From Dactylosporangium fulvum (GTDB lineage: Bacteria; Actinomycetota; Actinomycetes; Mycobacteriales; Micromonosporaceae): 64,000 bases of DNA. Position numbers and translations under genes: made by a program. This document shows positions 31,524 through 38,891 of the stretch, one piece after another. Position 1 is the stretch's first letter; each line of letters opens with the position of its first letter. The notes below the pieces were generated by a model that ran no database searches, was not told the DNA's origin, and was given only the letters and a program-made list of their open reading frames with translations. The stretch spans positions 9,634,501 through 9,698,500 of the forward strand of contig NZ_CP073720.1 in assembly GCF_025137375.1 (NCBI RefSeq). Direction: 5' to 3'.

Positions 31524-32215
31524 CGGGGCCGCCGCAGTCGCTGCGCCAGCGCGAAGCCAACACTGCCCAGCAACAGCGCACCACCGCTGATGACCAGCAT
31601 CGGCACGAACTGCCACTGGCTGCGCTCTTCCCAGCCGAAGTTGATCGGCACCAGCACCACCGCCAGGTACCCGACGGCGAACAACAACAGCGCGACGTGC
31701 CGCTCCAGCCAGGCCAGCACCAGCAGGGCCAACCCGATCGCGCCGGCCGGGGCGAGCAACCGGAACAGGAACTGGACGAAGGCGGACGGGGGGACGAGCG
31801 CGCGCGCATCGGCGTCGGGGAAGATCCAAGCCGCCGGGACGGCGGCGAACAGCACGATGAGCGCGACGCCGGTGAGCACGTACGGCAGCACTCGCGCGCC
31901 CAATCCCCGGGCACGGGCGACCCGCAGGTAACCGCTGGCAATCACCACGTACGCCAACACCACAGCCGCCAGCCAGTAGACGTTCGCGGCCGCGAACCTG
32001 GCCTTGCACACCTGACCGTCGTCGACCGGCCGGCAGTCGCTGAGGTGTGGGTGGCCGAACAGGTAGACAGGAATCGCCCCGAAGATCACCAGGGCGAACA
32101 CCAGCAGCGGCAACCACGTCACCCGCTGGGCAAGACGGACCCGGCGCGCAAGGTCGCGCACGTCAGCCAACAGCCGGCGTGGGTCACTGCCGGCAGGAAC
32201 CGCATCGGAAGTCAT
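31520..32215 (-). CDS. Six-helix membrane protein, partner of the winged-helix regulator
   Basis: The 231-residue protein, starting at the ATG 32215, has a cytoplasmic N-terminal stretch of about 30 residues and five to six membrane helices, with a short extracytoplasmic loop holding two cysteines (SDCRPVDDGQVCKARF, about residues 60-75) that could form a disulfide. No catalytic motif is visible. It is encoded just upstream of, and overlapping, the regulator gene, as expected for a co-regulated pair. It is the only intact cargo of the element apart from the regulator. The substrate or signal is unknown. Confidence 0.75.
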   Translation of the reverse strand: MTSDAVPAGSDPRRLLADVRDLARRVRLAQRVTWLPLLVFALVIFGAIPVYLFGHPHLSDCRPVDDGQVCKARFAAANVYWLAAVVLAYVVIASGYLRVARARGLGARVLPYVLTGVALIVLFAAVPAAWIFPDADARALVPPSAFVQFLFRLLAPAGAIGLALLVLAWLERHVALLLFAVGYLAVVLVPINFGWEERSQWQFVPMLVISGGALLLGSVGFALAQRLRRPR

Positions 32216-32513
32216 ACCAACAGGTTTCCATAACAAACCAATTCGCGCTACTAACAACGTTCGGTTGGCAGGATCGGCGGATCAGTTCGTCGGGCCACGG
32301 ATACAAGAAGGCCGGAACAGGGGGCGGCGGCCGTCCTCTGTTTCAGCCCCCCGGCGGTGCGGCGCCGGAAGAGGCGACAGTCTCGGCAACGCCGCGAGTG
32401 ATCATGCCGGACCACTCGCGTAATGATTGATGATCATTAGCTGTCCGGACCATGCGCGGACCGGCCAGCTATAGGGCGTTGTTCCGTCGCAGGTCATGGC
32501 CCGTTTCGCGCAT

Positions 32514-32566
32514 GGACTGCAAGTCCGTCGCGAAAGCTACAGAGGTTCGAATCCTCTACCCGCCAC
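32514..32566 (+). repeat. Attachment-site copy (att, right)
   Basis: These 53 bp match the tRNA-Tyr 3' part (30223-30275) with two mismatches; the last 43 bp are identical. The anticodon position reads GCAAG instead of GTAAA. It marks the distal end of the integrated remnant. Confidence 0.85.
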
Positions 32567-32575
32567 TTGGCAGGA

Positions 32576-32619
32576 AAGAAGGCCCTCGACCAGGGGAGAC
32601 TTTGGGCGGGGGCCTTCTT
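32576..32619 (+). terminator. Terminator-like hairpin after the right att copy
   Basis: AAGAAGGCCC (32576-32585) pairs with GGGCCTTCTT (32610-32619) around a 24-nt loop. Its position relative to the att copy mirrors the true tRNA-Tyr terminator, as if the original tRNA terminator had been here before the element inserted. Confidence 0.6.
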
Positions 32620-32767
32620 CGCGTATCCGGCGCCGTCCAGGTGAATCCAGCCAGCCACGGCTGGTTGTGGGCAGATCGTGGGCGGGTCGATCTTGTCCGC
32701 GCTGCGTGGAGCTGCGGCTCAGGTCATGAGAAGCTTGAGCCAGGTGTCAGCCGGGAGGTGGTCCGAG

Positions 32768-33322
32768 ATGAGCGTCGCCGTGCTGGAGCACGTCGGTCCG
32801 TGGAGTGAGGCGGACTACCTCGCGCTAGGCGAAACGGTGGATCGGATCGAACTGCTCGATGGGAGTCTGTTGGTGAGCCCCGCCCCGACGAAGCGCCACC
32901 AGCGGCTGTCCCGGCGGATCGCCAACGCGCTCGACGAGCCGGCTTCGGAGGCCGGTCTGGAGGTCTGGGAGGCGGTCAACGTCCGGCTGCACACCGGCCG
33001 GATCGTCATCCCCGATCTGGTCGTGGCGGACACCGACGACGACGGCGCGATGACCGAGGCATCAGAGGTCGTCCTGGTCGGCGAGGTCGTCTCGCCGGGT
33101 AACGCGTCGGCGGACCGCCTGCTGAAAATGCAGCTGTACGCGGCGGCACAGATCGCGTGGTACCTGCTGGTCGAGCAGGATTCGGACACCCTGCTGTTGC
33201 GGCTGTACCGCCTGGAAGGCGCGCACTACGTCGAGCACGCCATAGCTACGAGCGGTGCCGTGCTCGCCTCGGACCGGCCGTTCCCGTTCCAGCTCGACAC
33301 CGGGTCTTTGTTGGGCCGGTAG
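32768..33322 (+). CDS. Uma2-family protein (DUF820), PD-(D/E)XK nuclease fold
   Basis: The 184-residue protein starts at 32768 behind a GGGAGG Shine-Dalgarno. It shows the family layout: [19 protein letters not shown] at the start, [13 protein letters not shown], then the nuclease-fold residues IPDLVV and VGEVVSPGN (the E-x-V strand), and [17 protein letters not shown]. Such proteins are abundant in actinobacteria and cyanobacteria; their biological function is unknown, and they are often stand-alone. It lies just outside the tRNA-Tyr element. Confidence 0.9.
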   Translation: MSVAVLEHVGPWSEADYLALGETVDRIELLDGSLLVSPAPTKRHQRLSRRIANALDEPASEAGLEVWEAVNVRLHTGRIVIPDLVVADTDDDGAMTEASEVVLVGEVVSPGNASADRLLKMQLYAAAQIAWYLLVEQDSDTLLLRLYRLEGAHYVEHAIATSGAVLASDRPFPFQLDTGSLLGR

Positions 33323-33388
33323 CGCCAGCTATGGATCGGCGTCTTGCCCCTTCCGAGCTACCCGGCTGGGCATCAGCTCGGATAACGG

Positions 33389-34612
33389 TCATGCGCCGGC
33401 GCGGCGAGATCTGACCACCCGGCGGCGCAGTGCGGGCAGCCAGGGGCCGGTGCCGGCCGCGACGAACAGCGACAGTAGCGGCAGTCGCCACCACCACGAG
33501 ATCGTCGGCGGCGGCGGTGACGGGTCGGCCACCCACGGGTGCGCCGTCCTCGACCACACCAGAAACGCGTCGCCGATCGGCAGCAGCCCGAACGCATACC
33601 GCTTCGTCCACGGCGTCGTGACCGGCAGGCCGGCGACCTCGCCGTAATTGTCCAGTGCCCGGGCCAGCGACGTGTCGCCGTTGACCCGGGCCGCGCCGAG
33701 CGTGACCACGGTCGCCGACAGGCTCACGCCGAGGGGAAGCGGGCCCGAGTCGACGTCGGCCGGGCCGTCGACGCCGGTGGGATACTCCCGCACGGCCGGC
33801 CCGAGGCCCAGCGGGCGCACGAGATAGTCGTCGCGGAATCGGGTGTACTGCGCCGCCGCGAACGCCGGGTCGATCTCGGGCAGGAACCGCAGGATCATGC
33901 TCTGTGACGTGCCCCGGGCGATTTCGATCGGATCGCCGGTGCCGGGGTCGACGCGGTGCGGGATCAGGCCGGTGTGCGGATCAAGCCGTCCTCGCACGCC
34001 GTCGAGCCATCGGGCGACGGTGCCGGCGAAGCGGGGCGGCAGCAGCGCGTCGTGCAGCCGCAACGACGCGACCGCCACGGTGGAGTCGACGGGCCACGCC
34101 TGGCCGGGATACGCCTCCAGGTAGGGCGACGCCGACGCGTCGAACGCGGCGGCCAGCGCCGCGGAGTCCTCCTCGAACCGCCGCACCTCGGCCGGGTCGC
34201 GCGCCTCGGCCGGCCGCAGTCGAAGGATTCCGCCGCGCAGCCAGTTGGTCCAGCCGCGGTAGAAGACGCCGTATGACGGGGTGAGCGACTGGCTGAACGG
34301 CGCCCGCCCGTCCGGCCCGTCGAGGCGCTGCAACGCCCACCGCGCCTCGCGCAGCGCGTCGCCCCGCGAGCCTTCCGGCTCCTGCATGCCGACGGAGACC
34401 CAGCTGAGCCCGTAGAGGACGTGCAGGAAGAAATACCCTTCGGGAAACATCCCTTGCGCGGACTCACCCGCCCCGTCGTCGAGCGACGCCCGCAGAAACG
34501 CCAACTGCTGCGGCACCCCACTGGGCGGCGCAACCAGCCGCACCACCCCGGCCAAGGCACAAACGCTCAGCGCGACCGCGACGACCCGCCCAACCCACCG
34601 CAGCGGCGACAT
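33389..34612 (-). CDS. Membrane-anchored (alpha/alpha)-barrel-like protein, possibly linalool dehydratase-isomerase-like
   Basis: The 407-residue protein has an N-terminal membrane helix (about residues 8-28), a long helix-rich soluble region and a second membrane helix near residues 370-390 followed by a basic tail. The soluble part, with YGVFYRGWTNWLRGGIL (about 117-133) and YPGQAWPVDSTVAVASLRLH (about 170-189), recalls the alpha/alpha-toroid of the Ldi (linalool dehydratase/isomerase) family, which is from memory and unverified. It is encoded directly after proB on the same strand, 13 bp downstream, so it may share its transcript. No function can be assigned. Confidence 0.6.
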   Translation of the reverse strand: MSPLRWVGRVVAVALSVCALAGVVRLVAPPSGVPQQLAFLRASLDDGAGESAQGMFPEGYFFLHVLYGLSWVSVGMQEPEGSRGDALREARWALQRLDGPDGRAPFSQSLTPSYGVFYRGWTNWLRGGILRLRPAEARDPAEVRRFEEDSAALAAAFDASASPYLEAYPGQAWPVDSTVAVASLRLHDALLPPRFAGTVARWLDGVRGRLDPHTGLIPHRVDPGTGDPIEIARGTSQSMILRFLPEIDPAFAAAQYTRFRDDYLVRPLGLGPAVREYPTGVDGPADVDSGPLPLGVSLSATVVTLGAARVNGDTSLARALDNYGEVAGLPVTTPWTKRYAFGLLPIGDAFLVWSRTAHPWVADPSPPPPTISWWWRLPLLSLFVAAGTGPWLPALRRRVVRSRRAGA

Positions 34613-34625
34613 GCGGCCGACCTGC

Positions 34626-35726
34626 CTACAGGAGGACGAGGTCGTCGCGGTGGACCACCTCGCGCTCGTAGGCCGGGCCCAGCTCCGCGGCCAGGTCCAG
34701 CGTCGACCTTCCCAGAAGCGACGGGAGCTCGGCCGCGTCGTAGTTCACCAAACCCCTCGCGACGGGGACGCCGCCCACGTCCACCAGGTCGACCGGGTCG
34801 CCCGCGGCGAAGCGGCCGTCCACGGCGGTGATGCCGGCCGGCAGCAGGGAGGCGTGGCGGCGGACCACGGCCTGCACCGCTCCGGCGTCCAGGTGCAGTC
34901 TGCCGCGCGGGCTGGTCGCGTGGGCCAGCCAGAAGAGCCGCGCCTGCGGGCGCTCGCGCAGACGGTGGAAGAGCGTGCCGATCTCCTCGCCGGCCAGCAC
35001 CCGGGCGGCTTGAGGGGCCGAGGTCAGCACGACCGGGATGCCGCTCGTCGTCGCGATCCGGGCGGCCTCGACCTTCGTCACCATGCCACCCGTGCCGACG
35101 CCGGCCTTGCCCGGGCGGCGGATGTCGATGTTCGCCAGGTCGTTCGGCGACCGCACGTCGCTGATCGCGCGGGACGTCGGCAGCGAGGGGTCGCCGGTGT
35201 AGAGGCCGTCGACGTCGGACAGCAGGACCAGCAGGTCGGCGTGCACCAGGGCGGCGACCAGGGCGGCCAGTCGGTCGTTGTCGCCGAACCGGATCTCCTC
35301 GGTGGCGACCGTGTCGTTCTCGTTCACGATCGGCACGGCGCGCAGGTCGAGGAGGCGCCGCAGCGTCCGATACGCATTCCGATAGTGCGCCCGCCGCGTC
35401 ACGTCGTCGACCGTCAGCAGCACCTGGCCGACAACCCGGTCGTGACGGGCGAACGCGTCGTTATACGCCCGCATGAGCAGCCCCTGCCCGACGCTCGCGG
35501 CGGCCTGCTGGGTCGCCAGGTCCCGTGGGCGGCGGGACAGGCCGAGCGGGGCTAGGCCGGCGGCGATCGCGCCCGAGGAGACGAGCACCACCTCGGCCTG
35601 GGTGGCGGCCAGCGCGTCGACCAACGCGTCGACCCGGGACGCGTCGAGCCCGCCCGTTGCGGTGGTCAGCGACGACGACCCGACCTTGACAACGATGCGT
35701 CGAGCCTCGGTGACCTGTTCGCGCAC
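34626..35726 (-). CDS. proB: Glutamate 5-kinase
   Basis: The 366-residue enzyme phosphorylates glutamate to start proline synthesis. The kinase domain (about residues 8-255) shows VVKVGSSSLT, VSSGAIAAGL, PIVNENDTV and GTGGMVTKVEAA; a C-terminal PUA domain (about 275-355) is present. The GTG at 35726 gives the usual length; longer frames overlap the divergent gene. proA is not adjacent, unlike many bacteria. Confidence 0.96.
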   Translation of the reverse strand: MREQVTEARRIVVKVGSSSLTTATGGLDASRVDALVDALAATQAEVVLVSSGAIAAGLAPLGLSRRPRDLATQQAAASVGQGLLMRAYNDAFARHDRVVGQVLLTVDDVTRRAHYRNAYRTLRRLLDLRAVPIVNENDTVATEEIRFGDNDRLAALVAALVHADLLVLLSDVDGLYTGDPSLPTSRAISDVRSPNDLANIDIRRPGKAGVGTGGMVTKVEAARIATTSGIPVVLTSAPQAARVLAGEEIGTLFHRLRERPQARLFWLAHATSPRGRLHLDAGAVQAVVRRHASLLPAGITAVDGRFAAGDPVDLVDVGGVPVARGLVNYDAAELPSLLGRSTLDLAAELGPAYEREVVHRDDLVLL

Positions 35727-35778
35727 GTCGACTATCTTGCCGCCTGCCCCGCCGGAGGCCACGGTAGGTTCCCATATC

Positions 35779-36090
35779 GTGGCCGACGACGAGTTTGCCG
35801 AACTGGTGCTCACGCTGGTGGAACGGATCCCGCCGGGGCGGGTGATGTCGTACGGCGCGATCGCCGAATACCTGGGCCGCGGCGGTCCCCGGCAGGTGGG
35901 CGCGGTGATGTCGCACTACGGCGGCGGTGTGCCCTGGCACCGGGTCGTCGCCGCGAACGGCCGGCTCGTCCCCGGCCACGAGGTCGAGGCCCTCAAGCGC
36001 CACCACGCGGAAGGCACCCCGCTGCGCGGCGACAAGATCGACATGCGAGCAGCAGCCTGGTGGCCGGACGAGACGCCGGATGACGGCTAG
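35779..36090 (+). CDS. Alkyltransferase-like protein (ATL)
   Basis: The 103-residue protein matches the DNA-binding domain of O6-alkylguanine-DNA alkyltransferases (PGRVMSYGAIAEYLG, then VPWHRVVAANGRL), with Trp in the place of the alkyl-accepting Cys (PWHR instead of PCHR). ATL proteins flag O6-alkylguanine lesions for nucleotide excision repair rather than reversing them. The GTG start at 35779 lies 52 bp from the divergent proB start. It ends with a 4-bp overlap with the convergent gamma-glutamyltransferase gene. Confidence 0.92.
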   Translation: MADDEFAELVLTLVERIPPGRVMSYGAIAEYLGRGGPRQVGAVMSHYGGGVPWHRVVAANGRLVPGHEVEALKRHHAEGTPLRGDKIDMRAAAWWPDETPDDG

Positions 36091-37478
36091 AGCAGCCGGC
36101 CGATCCCGCCGCGCCGCGGATCGCCGGCCGCACCGGCCGAGCCGACCGCGCTGACCCCGCCGAAATAGTGGTCGAGCCGGTCCCACTGCCGGACCGTATA
36201 CCCGGCCGCGGCGAGCGCGTCCAGCTCCTCGCTGCTGTAGCCGGCCTCAGCGTGTACAACATCCGACACCACGTGGAACCGGGGACGGCGGATCGCCGTG
36301 CGCATGTCGTCGCCGTCGACCAGGACGTTGACCAGGGTCTGCAGGAGCGCGGTCCGGATGCGGGTCGCGCCGGCGGAACCGATCGCCATGACAAGATCAG
36401 CGGCGGAGGACACGACCACCGTCGGGCACATGCACGACGCCATCCGCTCACCGGGCAGCGTGCCGGGCCGGATCAGCTCTCCCTCACCGAGCATCGAATT
36501 GAGGTGTACGCCCAGCCCCGGCAGCCAGACACCCGAGCCGAGCCCCAGCGTCAGCGTGATCACGCAGGCGTTGCCGGCGGCGTCCACGACGGAGATGTTC
36601 GTGGTGTCGCCGACCCGCTGGGTGCCGAAGGCGCGCAGGGCCCCGGCCAGCGCCACCGCCCGCTCGCCGCGGGACAGCGACGGCAGGCCGGCGGGCAGCG
36701 ACGCGACCGTCGGGATGAAGTCGTTGAGGTCGCTGCGGGCCAGCACGGACGCGCCGGCGAGCGGCGCGGCGACGACCGGCAGTTGCAGCACCCGGTAGGC
36801 GGCCAGGTCGGCGTGCGTGAGCACACCTCCGCCGGCCTGCACGACGTCGACCATCATCTGCCCGACCCGCCCGGTGTAGAACGCCGCCGGCCCCTCCTCG
36901 GCGAGAATGCCGAGTGCGGCGTCCAGCCCCGGGTGGTGCAGCAGGTCACCGCCTTCCAGCAGCTTGCCGCCGGGCGCGTACACCTGGGAACCGAACCCCG
37001 GCAGCATCGCCGGCGCCAGCGAGACCAGCGTGTGCGCGTGCGGCTGCGGGAGGAGGGTGCCGCTGCGGGCGAGGCCCATCGCCGGCTCGACGAGCCGCTG
37101 CCAGGGCAACCGGCCCCAGCGGCGATGGATCGCGGCGCAGCCGGCCGGGACGCCCGGCACGCCGACGCTCGACTCGCCGATCTCGTACCGCTGCGGGACA
37201 CCGCCGAACGCGACCGAGATCGGGATCATCGGGGCGGCCTGGCGCCCCGCGTCCAGGCCGGGCACGGCGCAGAAGAAGTCGAGGCAGGTGGTGGTGCCGG
37301 TGGCCGCCTCGTAGTAGGTGGCGAACCCGCCGCCGGCGATGCCCGTCAGCAGGCTCTCGGCGACGCAACCGGCGAGCATCGCGGCGACCCCGGCATCGGC
37401 CGCGGTCCCGCCCGCCTCGAGGATTCGGAGACCGACCTCGGCCGTGGCGGGGTGGCCGGCGGCGACGCCCGCGGGCAC
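36087..37478 (-). CDS. Gamma-glutamyltransferase family protein
   Basis: The Ntn-hydrolase protein is about 463 residues from the GTG at 37478. Family motifs are AGHPATAEVGLRILEAGGTA at the N-terminus, the processing/catalytic threonine in GDTTNISVVDAAGNA (about residue 290), and the small-subunit GSAGATRI and RFHV segments. No signal peptide is evident, so it is likely cytoplasmic, unlike classical GGT. An in-frame ATG at 37532 would start on the same CCATGG as the divergent symporter gene; it lacks a Shine-Dalgarno. Substrate (glutathione-like, or another gamma-glutamyl or cephalosporin compound) is open. Confidence 0.85.
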   Translation of the reverse strand: MPAGVAAGHPATAEVGLRILEAGGTAADAGVAAMLAGCVAESLLTGIAGGGFATYYEAATGTTTCLDFFCAVPGLDAGRQAAPMIPISVAFGGVPQRYEIGESSVGVPGVPAGCAAIHRRWGRLPWQRLVEPAMGLARSGTLLPQPHAHTLVSLAPAMLPGFGSQVYAPGGKLLEGGDLLHHPGLDAALGILAEEGPAAFYTGRVGQMMVDVVQAGGGVLTHADLAAYRVLQLPVVAAPLAGASVLARSDLNDFIPTVASLPAGLPSLSRGERAVALAGALRAFGTQRVGDTTNISVVDAAGNACVITLTLGLGSGVWLPGLGVHLNSMLGEGELIRPGTLPGERMASCMCPTVVVSSAADLVMAIGSAGATRIRTALLQTLVNVLVDGDDMRTAIRRPRFHVVSDVVHAEAGYSSEELDALAAAGYTVRQWDRLDHYFGGVSAVGSAGAAGDPRRGGIGRLL

Positions 37479-37492
37479 CCGCTGAATGGCCG

Positions 37493-37521
37493 TTTTTTGT
37501 GAAGAAGTCTCGCGGTAGCAT
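37493..37521 (+). promoter_or_regulatory. Possible promoter of the GPH symporter gene, leaderless
   Basis: A T-run TTTTTT (37493-37498) and a -10 TAGCAT (37516-37521) are 17 bp apart. Transcription would begin at or within a few bases of the ATG at 37531, suggesting a leaderless mRNA, common in actinobacteria. Confidence 0.4.
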
Positions 37522-37530
37522 CCGTGGACC

Positions 37531-38886
37531 ATGGATCACCCGTCGGGTTCACTGCCCAACCGAGTGCGTGCTGGTTACGCGCTCGGCTCTCTGGTCACCG
37601 GGGCCTTCGGCACGGTGCCCGGGCTGTTGCTGCTGCCCTACCTGACCGACACCCTCGGCGTCGCAGCCGGGATCGCCGGGCTGCTGGTGCTGGCACCGAA
37701 GGCGTGGGATGTGCTGATCAACCCGGTAGCCGGGAGAATCTCCGATCGTACTCGCACGTCGCTGGGTGCCAGGCGGCCGTTTCTGCTCGGTGGCGGGCTC
37801 GCCCTGGCGGTCCTGTTCGCACTGATCTTCGCGGCCCCGGTGCGGTCGGGAGCCTACGTCGCGCTGGTGTTCCTGGCGGCTGCCACGGCGTTCGCGTTCT
37901 ACCAGGTGCCGTACGTCGCCATGCCGGCCGAGATGACCGACGACTACGCCGAGCGGACCCGCCTGATGACCTGGCGGGTGGCGATCCTGGCGGTCGCGAT
38001 CCTGGTCTCCGGCGCCATTTCGCCCATGGTCACCAAGCAGTTCGGTGACGGCGTTCCCGGCCACCGTGCCATGGGCGTCTTCGTCGCCGTGCTCATCGTC
38101 ATCGGTACGCTCGGATCCTTCTTCGGCACCCGCGGCGCCCCCACCGGCAAGGTCCTGCAGAGCGAGCCGTCGTTCGCGGCGCAGTTGCGCGTCGTGCGCG
38201 GCAACCGCCCGTTCCGCCTGCTGCTGATCTGCTTCGTCGTCCAGGCCGCCGGCATCGCCACCATGCTCGCCGGGGTCAGCTACTTCGCCACCCAGATCCT
38301 CGAGTCCCCGGACACCGGGGCGACGGTCCTGTTCGCGTGTTTCGTCGGCCCGGCGCTGCTCGTGATGCCGGTCTGGACCAGGGTGGGGCGGCGGGTCGGC
38401 AAGCTGCGCGCCTACGTCCTCGCCTCGGTCCTGTTCGCGGCCGCGGGCGCGCTGCTCGCCCTGGCCCCGTTCCTGCCCGCCGTTGTCGTCTACGTCATCA
38501 CCGGGCTGGTCGGCGCCGGGTACGCCGGGCAACAGGTCTTCGGCCTCGCCATGCTGCCCGACTGCATCGCCTACGACGCCGACCGCACCGGTCGCCGGCA
38601 GGCGGGGGTCTTCACCGGCCTGTGGACGGCCGGCGAGACGTTCGGGCTGGCGCTCGGCCCCGGTGTCTTCGCGCTGCTCCTGTACGCGTTCGGCTACGTC
38701 TCCAGCTCGACGGGGGAAGCGGCGCTGCAGACCGACACCGCCAAGCTCGGTGTGCTGTTGGGCTTCACGGTGGTACCGGCGGTGGTCGTCGTATCGGCGC
38801 TGATCGCGCTGCGCGGCTACGACCTCGACGAGGGAAGGCTCTCCGCCGCCGTGGCGGAGCCAGATCCGGCCTTGGAACAGGGGTGA
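37531..38886 (+). CDS. GPH-type (MelB/YicJ-like) cation symporter
   Basis: The 451-residue protein has about twelve membrane helices and GPH family marks: GRISDRTRTSLGARRPFLLGG (about residues 69-88) and MPAEMTDDYAERTRL (about 131-145). The family moves glycosides, pentosides or hexuronides with Na+ or H+. There is no Shine-Dalgarno before the ATG, in keeping with a leaderless transcript. It overlaps or abuts a PLP-dependent lyase gene, so the transported molecule may be an amine-bearing or phosphosphingoid-like compound; that is inference. Confidence 0.9.
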   Translation: MDHPSGSLPNRVRAGYALGSLVTGAFGTVPGLLLLPYLTDTLGVAAGIAGLLVLAPKAWDVLINPVAGRISDRTRTSLGARRPFLLGGGLALAVLFALIFAAPVRSGAYVALVFLAAATAFAFYQVPYVAMPAEMTDDYAERTRLMTWRVAILAVAILVSGAISPMVTKQFGDGVPGHRAMGVFVAVLIVIGTLGSFFGTRGAPTGKVLQSEPSFAAQLRVVRGNRPFRLLLICFVVQAAGIATMLAGVSYFATQILESPDTGATVLFACFVGPALLVMPVWTRVGRRVGKLRAYVLASVLFAAAGALLALAPFLPAVVVYVITGLVGAGYAGQQVFGLAMLPDCIAYDADRTGRRQAGVFTGLWTAGETFGLALGPGVFALLLYAFGYVSSSTGEAALQTDTAKLGVLLGFTVVPAVVVVSALIALRGYDLDEGRLSAAVAEPDPALEQG

Positions 38887-38891
38887 CTGAC

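Larger units (their letters stand above)
30276..32566 (+). mobile_element. Remnant of an integrative element in tRNA-Tyr
   Basis: The 2.3-kb segment is bounded by the tRNA-Tyr 3' end and its duplicate. It contains a broken tyrosine integrase facing the tRNA and a two-gene cargo (winged-helix regulator and membrane protein). No excisionase, replication or transfer genes remain, so it is a decayed genomic island or plasmid of the pSAM2-like or phage-like type; which one cannot be told. Confidence 0.75.
32216..32767. other. 552-bp gap with the right att copy; no gene
   Basis: This stretch has the presumed promoter region of the membrane protein gene (AT-rich near 32220-32260), the duplicated tRNA-Tyr end (32514-32566) and a terminator-like hairpin (32576-32619). 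Open frames over the att copy encode only tRNA-shadow peptides. No tRNA 5' half is present at 32514, so it is not a second tRNA gene. Confidence 0.7.

Noticed and set aside
32514-32566. Second tRNA-Tyr gene
   Set aside because: Only the 3' part is present and the anticodon position has changed; there is no 5' acceptor half. It is the att duplicate.
32452-32808. Open frame across the right att copy
   Set aside because: It reads CKSVAKATEVRILYPP, the translation of tRNA-Tyr sequence, which also occurs over the real tRNA; not a gene.
37531-37600. GGT start at ATG 37532
   Set aside because: It would overlap the divergent symporter start by two bases and has no Shine-Dalgarno; GTG 37478 fits the family N-terminus better. 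The alternative is noted in the feature.
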